Under the pieces are notes generated by a model. It made no database searches, had not been told where the DNA came from, and saw only the letters and a program-made list of their open reading frames with translations. From JBGPTF01 sp041490445 (GTDB lineage Bacteria; Acidobacteriota; Terriglobia; Acidiferrales; UBA7541), in NCBI GenBank assembly GCA_041490445.1, contig JBGPTF010000003.1:62001-126000 (forward strand): a stretch of DNA of 64,000 nt, given 5' to 3'. Shown in pieces: positions 25,821 through 33,161 of the stretch. Each line of letters starts with the position of its first letter. Positions within the stretch are counted from its first letter, which is position 1. The position numbers and the translations under genes were made by a program.

Positions 25821-26528
25821 CTAGGATGCAGTGCGGGAATAACGCGGGCGCACGGGACGTGCGGCAACGGGAGGCTTCGGCCCGACCTTGGCGCGAATGC
25901 GGTCCAGTTCCTTTTCGGGAATGGCGTGGAGAAAGGACTTCAGAACAACCCGCGATTCTTGCAGGCAGGTGTTCAGGTCGTAATGGAGGGAGACAAGCGC
26001 TTCCCAGCAGGCCATGGGTTGGATGGTCGTGCCCTCCGCAATGTCTTCCGCGGCCTTGTAGAATTCAGCGGTAAGCTGTTCGACAGTCTCGGAAAGTGCG
26101 CGCAGCTTGTGGAAGAAGCGCGAGCGTCCGCTAAGCAGGACGTGGTGCAGCAGGCTGTTCCAGGCAGCCGCTCGTTTGGCTGTCTCGCCCTGGAAATTGT
26201 CTGGATTCAGCGGTTCAACCAGGGTGAGTGTCCCGAAATGGCGGCCGTGTTCCTCGACGATCCGCAGGACACGCAGCAACTCGGCGGCAAGCCGTTCCAG
26301 CAAGACGGCGGAATTGCCGACGAAAAGGCGGGCGCGCACCAACTTTGCTTGGCCGAGCAGCGTGATCGCCTCATTCAGTGAGACACCGACCATTGCATAC
26401 GTCGTGTCCCAGCGGCCGGTGATTTCTTCGAACACCCGGCCCTTTTCTGTTGGCAGCCATGCGGCCCAATCATCGCGAACCGAGCGTGAGCCCGGGGCTC
26501 GCTTTTTGATTCCCAAGAAGGGCACCAT
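25821..26528 (-). CDS. Hypothetical helical protein
   Basis: 235 residues from ATG 26528 (GGGAGG three bases upstream); the frame continues to 26597 but that part overlaps the lysS promoter region and looks non-coding. Almost all-helical, with long leucine-rich stretches (AVLLERLAAELLRVLRIVEE, FFHKLRALSETVEQLTAEFY) and a basic Pro/Arg tail. No signal peptide or membrane span. Family not recognised. It sits between the sigma gene (97 bp downstream) and the divergent lysS. Confidence 0.65.
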   Translation of the reverse strand: MVPFLGIKKRAPGSRSVRDDWAAWLPTEKGRVFEEITGRWDTTYAMVGVSLNEAITLLGQAKLVRARLFVGNSAVLLERLAAELLRVLRIVEEHGRHFGTLTLVEPLNPDNFQGETAKRAAAWNSLLHHVLLSGRSRFFHKLRALSETVEQLTAEFYKAAEDIAEGTTIQPMACWEALVSLHYDLNTCLQESRVVLKSFLHAIPEKELDRIRAKVGPKPPVAARPVRPRYSRTAS

Positions 26529-26583
26529 GCCTCCCAGACCCGGAGCAGTATACCAAACCTGGGCCCCGGGGAAGCCCGTTTCC

Positions 26584-26613
26584 TTGACGCTCACCAAAGG
26601 CCCCCGCTATACT
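26584..26613 (+). promoter_or_regulatory. Sigma-70-type promoter of lysS
   Basis: TTGACG (26584-26589), 18-bp spacer, TATACT (26608-26613). Predicted start of transcription about 26620, giving a short leader with AAGGA at 26632-26636 before the TTG start of lysS. Among the best-matching promoters in the window. Confidence 0.75.
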
Positions 26614-26643
26614 CCCGGGCGACTCGCTAGAAAGGACTTCCGC

Positions 26644-28206
26644 TTGCCCTTTGAGCCCTTAGACCAGTACCTCCAGCGCCGCAAGAAGATCAAGGAGATC
26701 CAGGCCCTGGGGCTCGACCCGTTTCCGCACAAGTTCGAATGGACACACACGGCCGCGGGCATCGCCGAGAAGTATGAAAAGCAGACGGCGGCGGAACTCG
26801 AAGCCGACCGGGTGCCGGTCCGCGTGGCGGGACGAATTGTCGCGTTGCGGCTCCACGGCAAAGCCGGATTTGCGCACATCCTCGGGCAGGGGCGTCGTCT
26901 CCAGATCTACGTAAAGTTCGACGTGGTCGGCCAGCAAGCCTTTGACCTATTTCGTCTGCTCGACCTGGGCGACCTGATCGGCGTTGCCGGGCATCTCTTC
27001 CGCACCAAGACGAATGAATTGACGGTCTGGGTGGACCAGCTCGCCTTGCTCGGCAAGGCGCTTCTGCCGCTGCCGGAAAAATGGCATGGCCTCGCCGACG
27101 TCGAGATGCGGTTCCGCAGGCGCTATCTCGACCTGATCGCCAACGAGGGCGTCCGCGAAATCTTCGAAAAGCGCGCGCAAATTGTCCGCGAGATCAGGCG
27201 CTTCTTTGATGCGCGCGGCTACATCGAAGTCGAGACGCCCATGATGCATCCCATCGCCGGCGGCGCCACCGCGCGCCCGTTCATCACGCACCACAAGGCG
27301 CTCGATCTCGATCTCTACCTCCGCATCGCCCCGGAGCTCTATTTGAAGCGGCTGATTGTCGGCGGGCTCGACCGCGTTTACGAAATCAATCGCAACTTCC
27401 GCAACGAAGGCATCTCGTTCAAATACAATCCGGAATTCACCATGCTCGAGTTCTATCAGGCGTACAGTGACTATCGCGACTTGATGGATTTGACGGAGGA
27501 ATTGCTCCGCGGCCTCGCCGAAAAAGTCTGCGGCAGCACCAAAGTCAACTATGGCGACCATGTCCTCGACTTCGGCCGCTTCGAGCGCCTCTCCATGCGC
27601 GAAGCGATTTGCCGGCACTGGCCCCCGGCGGCCGCCCCGCCACCCACCGTCGAGGATCTTGCCCGGCCCGGCGGCCCCCGCACGATTGCCCAGCGCTACA
27701 ACGAATGGGCCCAGCGCAGCCAGGGCGAGGCGATCGAGGGATTAGCTGCGTCCACCGACGGAGAAATCACCGGCCTGCTCTTCGAAACCGTGGCCGAATG
27801 GCAACTCATTCAGCCGGCGCTCATCTATGACTTCCCAACGGATATTTCGCCGCTCTCCAAATGCCGCAAGGATGATCCCTCGCTCGTCGAGCGGTTCGAA
27901 ATCTTCGCGAATGGCATGGAGATTGGAAATGCCTTCTCCGAGCTGAACGATCCCGAGGAACAGGAGAAGCGTTTCCGCCATCAAATCGAACAGGGCGGCG
28001 AGGAAGTCCCGAAAGATCTCGATGAAGATTACATCCGCGCCCTCGCGCACGGCATGCCGCCCACGGCGGGTGAAGGCATCGGCATCGACCGCCTCACGAT
28101 GCTCTTCACCGATTCGCATTCCATCCGCGAGGTCATCTTGTTTCCGCTGTTGCGGCCCGAACCCCGCGGGCACGATGAGCCGCCCGCGCCCGACAAAACC
28201 GAATGA
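26644..28206 (+). CDS. lysS: Lysyl-tRNA synthetase, class II
   Basis: 520 residues from TTG 26644 (AAGGA, 7-nt spacing, just below a strong promoter). Charges tRNA-Lys. N-terminal OB-fold anticodon domain (VRVAGRIVALRLHGKAGFAH to LGDLIGVAGHLFRTKTNELT); motif 1 around IRRFFDARGYIEVETPMM; motif 2 RVYEINRNFRNEGISFKYNP EF; motif 3 PPTAGEGIGIDRLTMLF. The segment after LSMREAICRH has a short Pro-rich insertion (PPAAAPPPTVEDLARPGG) compared with E. coli LysRS, and the C-terminus ends with a short charged tail. The stop overlaps the next ATG (ATGA). Confidence 0.97.
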   Translation: MPFEPLDQYLQRRKKIKEIQALGLDPFPHKFEWTHTAAGIAEKYEKQTAAELEADRVPVRVAGRIVALRLHGKAGFAHILGQGRRLQIYVKFDVVGQQAFDLFRLLDLGDLIGVAGHLFRTKTNELTVWVDQLALLGKALLPLPEKWHGLADVEMRFRRRYLDLIANEGVREIFEKRAQIVREIRRFFDARGYIEVETPMMHPIAGGATARPFITHHKALDLDLYLRIAPELYLKRLIVGGLDRVYEINRNFRNEGISFKYNPEFTMLEFYQAYSDYRDLMDLTEELLRGLAEKVCGSTKVNYGDHVLDFGRFERLSMREAICRHWPPAAAPPPTVEDLARPGGPRTIAQRYNEWAQRSQGEAIEGLAASTDGEITGLLFETVAEWQLIQPALIYDFPTDISPLSKCRKDDPSLVERFEIFANGMEIGNAFSELNDPEEQEKRFRHQIEQGGEEVPKDLDEDYIRALAHGMPPTAGEGIGIDRLTMLFTDSHSIREVILFPLLRPEPRGHDEPPAPDKTE

Positions 28207-29429
28207 CCTTTGAATGGTTGGTCGCGCTGCGCTATCTGCGCTCGAAGCACAGGCCGGCGGTGCTGCGGCTGGTCACCCTGCTTTCCCTGATCGGCGTAGC
28301 CGCCGGTGTCACCACGCTCGTTGTCGCACTCTCGATGAACACGGGTTTTCGCCAGGCCATTCGCGATCGCCTGCTGGGCGTCACCGCGCACGTAAACCTG
28401 AAGCCTGTCGGCCCCGGTGGTGTGCGTCACTATCGCGAATGGATCGCACGGTTGCAAGCAACGCCGGGTGTTCGTGCCATCACTCCCGCCATCTACGACA
28501 CTGTGCTGCTCACCGCCGGGGGCCGCGCTCGGGGCATTGAGCTGAAGGGAATCGATCCCGTGCTCGAGCGCCGTGTGAGCCAGGCGCTCCAGCACATCGT
28601 TGCGGGCTCGCTGAATTTTGCGCCGGACCGCGACGGGATCGAATCCCTACTCGTGGGGCGCGTGCTCGCGGACGATTTGAAGATTTCCGCGGGCGATTAT
28701 GTGACCCTGACCAGCCCGCAGGGCAGCCTGACTCCGTTCGGCATGATTCCGCGGACACGCCGGTTTCGCGTGGCGGGAATTTTCGATTCCGGGTTCTACG
28801 ACTACGACGCGAACTGGGCGTTCGTCACGCTCCGCTCCGCGGAAAGCCTGGCCGGAATCGGCGATGTGGCCAGCCTGCTCGAGGTGCGCGTCGAGCGCCT
28901 CGACGAAGCGCCAGCCGTCGCCCGGGCATTGCTTCGCCGGGCTGGCCCGGGTTTCACCACCACAACTTGGATGGATGAAAACCGAGCCCTCTTTCGCGCC
29001 TTGAGCCTCGAAAAATTGGTGACCGCGATCTTCATTGGTCTGATCACGTTCGTCGCCGGACTGAATATCCTCGTCGTCCTCGCCATGACGGTCACCGACA
29101 AGGCTCGCGACATCGCCGTGCTGATGGCTATGGGCGCCCGCCGCGACCAGGTGCGGAACATTTTCATTCTCCAGGGCCTCTTCGTCGGCACTGTAGGCAC
29201 CGCCATCGGTCTCGTCGCCGGTTATGGCGTTGCCTGGGTCGCGAATCGCTGGCGGATGATTCCCCTGAACCCCGAGGTGTATGCCATCTCCTACGTGCCC
29301 TTCCATCCCAATGGTCTGGATGCGCTCTGGATTGCCGCGGCCGCACTCGCCATTTGCCTTGCCGCGACCCTCGTGCCGGCACGCGCCGCTGCGCGTATCC
29401 TCCCCGTCGAGATCCTCCGCTTTGAATAG
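28203..29429 (+). CDS. LolC/LolE-family ABC permease (lipoprotein release)
   Basis: 408 residues. N-terminal helix RLVTLLSLIGVAAGVTTLVV, periplasmic MacB-like domain, and the C-terminal FtsX-type helix bundle (IFIGLITFVAGLNILVVLAM, MAMGARRDQVRNIFILQGLF, LVAGYGVAWVANRWRMIPL, LDALWIAAAALAICLAATLV) ending ARILPVEILRFE. LolC/E pulls lipoproteins from the inner membrane to LolA. Only one such permease is present, so a homodimer (LolF-like) is possible. Overlaps lysS by 4 nt; the ATPase partner follows after a 375-bp gap. Confidence 0.9.
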   Translation: MTFEWLVALRYLRSKHRPAVLRLVTLLSLIGVAAGVTTLVVALSMNTGFRQAIRDRLLGVTAHVNLKPVGPGGVRHYREWIARLQATPGVRAITPAIYDTVLLTAGGRARGIELKGIDPVLERRVSQALQHIVAGSLNFAPDRDGIESLLVGRVLADDLKISAGDYVTLTSPQGSLTPFGMIPRTRRFRVAGIFDSGFYDYDANWAFVTLRSAESLAGIGDVASLLEVRVERLDEAPAVARALLRRAGPGFTTTTWMDENRALFRALSLEKLVTAIFIGLITFVAGLNILVVLAMTVTDKARDIAVLMAMGARRDQVRNIFILQGLFVGTVGTAIGLVAGYGVAWVANRWRMIPLNPEVYAISYVPFHPNGLDALWIAAAALAICLAATLVPARAAARILPVEILRFE

Positions 29430-29804
29430 TCCCGCAGTCGCAGGGTTCTCCCCGCAAGGGAGGCACGAGCCTGCCTTCGAAGAGAGCCCCGCTCGTGGCC
29501 CCGAATTTCAGCGATTGCAGGGTGAATTCTACGCATGGGAAACCGACCGATGCAGGTTCGAGCGACGAAGCGGTTCGTCCTGCTGAGCGCCTAACCGGTA
29601 TGCGAAGAGCGATCAAGCTCTGCCCTCGCTCCATCTTGAATTACAGCTCTGCGACATGGCATCGGGGTGCGTGAAACGATACACTGGTACTAGCTAGGCA
29701 AAAGTGTGCAAGTTGTTGGAGTCGGCAAAATCTGTCACTTACCCTTTGCCCAGCAAAAACAAACACATACGAGGGGGCAACTTCGGCATCTAACGTGAGT
29801 AGGA
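29430..29804. other. 375-bp gap without a convincing gene
   Basis: Between the Lol permease and its ATPase. Less GC-rich than the flanking genes towards its right end. No hairpin with T-run, no tRNA cloverleaf and no open frame with codon use like its neighbours. A clear promoter was not found; a TACACT hexamer at 29680-29685 has no -35 partner. It splits what is often a tight permease-ATPase pair. Confidence 0.5.
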
Positions 29805-30656
29805 ATGAGGGTTACCGAGACGAGCATGACGGCACAAGACATCGTCGAGACATCTGCCGCCTCCGGCACAAAGAGCACTGACGCCGGGGCTGCCAGCCAG
29901 AGTGCGGAACTACTCCGCGCTGTGGGACTGCGCAAAGTCTACCGCTCGGGCGCATCGGAAGTTGTTGCGCTCGATGCCCTTGACCTTGCCGTCGTACGTG
30001 GCGAGATGGTCGTGATTGTTGGGCCGTCGGGAAGCGGAAAAAGCACGCTACTGCATCTGCTGGCCGCGCTAGACACGCCAACGAGCGGTACAGTATACTT
30101 CGACCGCCTTTCGATCGAAGCGTTTTCAAACGCGGAACTTGCGGACTTTCGCAGCCGCGCCGTTGGATTTGTCTGGCAGCGGCATCACCTGTTGCCCGAC
30201 TTTACTGCGGCAGAAAACGTAGCGATGCCTCAGCTCGTCCGTGGCGTTGCACTTAGGGAAGCGCTTGGGATTGCACGCCGTTGGCTCGAGGAAGTGGGTT
30301 TGGCCGGCCGCGCGCAACACCGAGCGGGAGAACTCTCCGGCGGCGAGCAGCAGCGTGTGGCCATTGCTCGCGCGCTGGTGAATCAGCCGGCGCTCTTGCT
30401 GGCCGATGAGCCGACCGGGGATCTGGACGAGCGGAACGCGGAGACCATATTCGAGCTCATGCAGCGCCTGCATCGTTCTCACCGGCTGACTTCTATTTTG
30501 GCGACGCACAACCTTCATTTCGCACGGCGATGCGACCGCATCCTGAACCTCGAACATGGGATGCTGGTACCGGGCGAACCATCCCTCACGGCGGGCGCAG
30601 ACACTTCAGCGCACGAAGCGAGTGGCGGGCCGGATGCCCGGCGAGAGCGGAGGTGA
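29805..30656 (+). CDS. lolD: LolD-type ABC ATPase
   Basis: 283 residues. Walker A VGPSGSGKSTLLHLL, Q-loop FVWQRHHLLPD, signature ELSGGEQQRVAIARAL, Walker B ALLLADEPTGDLDERN, H-loop ILATHNLHFAR. Gene order with a LolC/E permease upstream and bamA downstream supports lipoprotein export over macrolide export. About 35 residues of low-complexity Ala/Ser/Thr precede the ABC domain and about 25 follow it, longer than E. coli LolD. Start ATG 29805 or ATG 29826 (neither has a well-spaced ribosome site). Confidence 0.88.
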   Translation: MRVTETSMTAQDIVETSAASGTKSTDAGAASQSAELLRAVGLRKVYRSGASEVVALDALDLAVVRGEMVVIVGPSGSGKSTLLHLLAALDTPTSGTVYFDRLSIEAFSNAELADFRSRAVGFVWQRHHLLPDFTAAENVAMPQLVRGVALREALGIARRWLEEVGLAGRAQHRAGELSGGEQQRVAIARALVNQPALLLADEPTGDLDERNAETIFELMQRLHRSHRLTSILATHNLHFARRCDRILNLEHGMLVPGEPSLTAGADTSAHEASGGPDARRERR

Positions 30657-30659
30657 CCC

Positions 30660-33086
30660 GTGTTTGAGCGATACACCGAAAAGGCGCGGCGCGTGATCTT
30701 TTTCGCGCGGTACGAGGCGAGCCAGTATGGCAGCCCCTACATCGAAACCGAACATCTGCTCCTCGGCCTCCTGCGAGAAGACAAGGCTCTGGCCAACCGC
30801 TTTCTGCGTGCCCATGGTTCCATCGAATCCATCCGCAAAGAGATTGAAGGACGGATCACGATCCGCGAGCGCATCTCGACCTCCGTCGAGGTTCCGCTAA
30901 GCCAGGAATGCAAACGCATTCTGAGTTATGCTGGTGAGGAAGCCGAGCGCCTGGGCCACAAGAACGTCGGCACCGAGCACCTTCTCCTCGGGATCCTGCG
31001 CGAGGAGAAATCTTTCGCCGCGGAGATTCTTCAGGAGCGCAATTTGCGGCTGCCGGGCCTGCGTGAAGAATTGGCTCGAAGTGCCGGCGAAAAGGTTCCC
31101 GTGAACCGTCCCAAGGAAACTTCGTTGCTCGCGGAATTCAGCCGCGACCTGACCCAGGCGGCTATGGAAGGCCAGCTCGATCCGCTGGTCGGACGCGAGC
31201 GCGAACTGGAACGCGCGATCCAGATTCTCTGCCGCCGCACCAAAAACAATCCGGTGCTCATCGGCGAGCCGGGCGTGGGCAAGACAGCCATCGTCGAAGG
31301 CCTGGCGCAGCGCATTGCCGATGGTGACGTGCCGCCCTTCCTGGCCGACAAGCGCATCCTTTCGCTGGACCTCTCCCTGATCGTCGCGGGGACAAAATAC
31401 CGCGGGCAATTCGAAGAGCGCCTGAAGACGATCATGAAGGAATTGATGGAGAGCCAGAACGCGATTGTTTTCATCGACGAGCTCCACACCCTCGTCGGTG
31501 CGGGATCGGCCGAAGGTTCGCTCGATGCCGCGAACATCCTGAAGCCGGCGCTGAGCCGCGGCGAAATTCAGTGCATCGGCGCGACCACGCCGGGAGAATA
31601 TCGCAAGTCGGTCGAGAAGGACCGTTCACTCGAGCGCCGCTTCCAGTCCATCAAGGTCACTGCGCCGGGCGAGGACGACGCCATCCGCGTGCTCCAAGGC
31701 GTCCGCGACCGCTACGAAAAATTCCACGCCGTCACCTACACTGATGAGGCCATCCAGTACGCCGTTTATCTTTCGAACCGGTATATCCCGGACCGCTTCT
31801 TGCCCGACAAGGCGATTGATCTGATTGACGAAGCGGGCGCGCGCGTCAAGCTCCGCCAGGCGATGCTCCCCGATGAAGTTTCCGAGGTGCAGAAACGCGT
31901 GAAATTCATCACGCACCGGATGGAAACGGCGATCGTCAATCACGAATTCGAGAAGGCGCGCTTCTACTCCGAAGAGGAGCGCAAGGAAAAAGAACATCTC
32001 CGTTCGCTGCGCGAGAAGCTGAAAATTGACGATTCCTCCACCGGCACGGTGACGCGTGAAGATATCGAGGAAGTCGTTGCTCGCTGGACCGGCATCGCCG
32101 TCACCTCCATCAAGGAAGACGAGCAGCAGAAGCTCTTGCGCATCGAAGAGGAACTCCACAAGCGCATCATCAGCCAGGAGAAGTCCATCACCGCGCTCGC
32201 CCGTGCCATCCGGCGCAGCCGCGCCGGCTTGAAGGCTCCGGGGCGCCCGGTGGGTTGCTTCCTCTTCCTCGGACCAACCGGCGTGGGCAAGACGGAAGTT
32301 GCCCGGCGACTGGCGGAGTTCCTGTTTGGCAGTGAGAAATCGCTGATCCGTTTCGATATGTCCGAATACATGGAGAAGCATTCCGTGTCGAAGCTGATCG
32401 GCGCGCCTCCGGGCTACGTGGGCTACGAAGAAGGCGGGCAATTGACCGAGCGCGTCCGCCGCACCCCGTATTCGGTGATCTTGCTCGATGAAATCGAGAA
32501 GGCGCACCCGGATGTGTACAACATCCTGCTGCAAGTTTTCGAGGACGGCCAGTTGACCGATGGCTTGGGCAATACCGTCGATTTCCGGAATACCATCCTC
32601 ATCCTCACGTCCAACCTCGGCGCGCGTCAGTTCCAGAAGCAGTCCACGCTCGGCTTCCAGACCGAAGCAGCCGGAGCCGCCGTGAAGAGCATGGACGAGC
32701 TTGTGATGGGTGAAGTGAAGCGTGTGTTCAATCCGGAGTTCTTGAACCGTCTGGACGAGGTCATCCTGTTCAACTCGCTCTCCGACGACGACCTGCTGCG
32801 GATCATTGACCTGCTCGTAGCCCAAATCAACGACACGCTGGTCCATCGCCAGGTGCAGATTGTGCTGACGCCGGAAGCGCGCCAGTGGATTCTCGAGAAG
32901 ACCTGCACCGATCGGAACTACGGCGCGCGGCCGCTACGGCGTGCGCTGCAGAAATTCGTCGAAGACCCGCTGTCCGAGACGCTGATCCAGGGTGGTCTGC
33001 AGCGGCCGGCGTCGCTGGAGATTTACGTCGCGGGCGACGGCCTCGGTTTCCGTCCCGTGACGGAAGCAACCCCGGTAGCTCACTAA
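30660..33086 (+). CDS. clpC: ATP-dependent Clp protease ATP-binding subunit ClpC
   Basis: 808 residues. Two Clp_N repeats (MFERYTEKARRVIFFARYEA, SPYIETEHLLLGLLRED; KRILSYAGEEAERLGHKNVG); AAA1 with GEPGVGKT (about 200) and VFIDELHTLVGAGSAEG; the ClpC-type UVR/M-domain insert (about 424-445, EFEKARFYSEEERKEKEHLR); AAA2 with LGPTGVGKTE (about 538) and ILLDEIEKAHPDVYN; and the C-terminal D2 small domain. Unfolds substrates for ClpP (not in the window). GTG start with AGCGGAGG six bases upstream, 3 bp after lolD, so co-transcribed. Confidence 0.96.
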   Translation: MFERYTEKARRVIFFARYEASQYGSPYIETEHLLLGLLREDKALANRFLRAHGSIESIRKEIEGRITIRERISTSVEVPLSQECKRILSYAGEEAERLGHKNVGTEHLLLGILREEKSFAAEILQERNLRLPGLREELARSAGEKVPVNRPKETSLLAEFSRDLTQAAMEGQLDPLVGRERELERAIQILCRRTKNNPVLIGEPGVGKTAIVEGLAQRIADGDVPPFLADKRILSLDLSLIVAGTKYRGQFEERLKTIMKELMESQNAIVFIDELHTLVGAGSAEGSLDAANILKPALSRGEIQCIGATTPGEYRKSVEKDRSLERRFQSIKVTAPGEDDAIRVLQGVRDRYEKFHAVTYTDEAIQYAVYLSNRYIPDRFLPDKAIDLIDEAGARVKLRQAMLPDEVSEVQKRVKFITHRMETAIVNHEFEKARFYSEEERKEKEHLRSLREKLKIDDSSTGTVTREDIEEVVARWTGIAVTSIKEDEQQKLLRIEEELHKRIISQEKSITALARAIRRSRAGLKAPGRPVGCFLFLGPTGVGKTEVARRLAEFLFGSEKSLIRFDMSEYMEKHSVSKLIGAPPGYVGYEEGGQLTERVRRTPYSVILLDEIEKAHPDVYNILLQVFEDGQLTDGLGNTVDFRNTILILTSNLGARQFQKQSTLGFQTEAAGAAVKSMDELVMGEVKRVFNPEFLNRLDEVILFNSLSDDDLLRIIDLLVAQINDTLVHRQVQIVLTPEARQWILEKTCTDRNYGARPLRRALQKFVEDPLSETLIQGGLQRPASLEIYVAGDGLGFRPVTEATPVAH

Positions 33087-33161
33087 GAATCCTACACGCG
33101 CAAGCTGGACGCGGGGGCGTCCGGCGGGGGAGCATACGACTTTGGCTGGGGGAGCGCGGCC

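Noticed and set aside
33107..33122. Hairpin GGACGC-GGGG-GCGTCC between clpC and bamA as a terminator
   Set aside because: Six-bp stem without a T-run, so not an intrinsic terminator; may be chance in GC-rich DNA.
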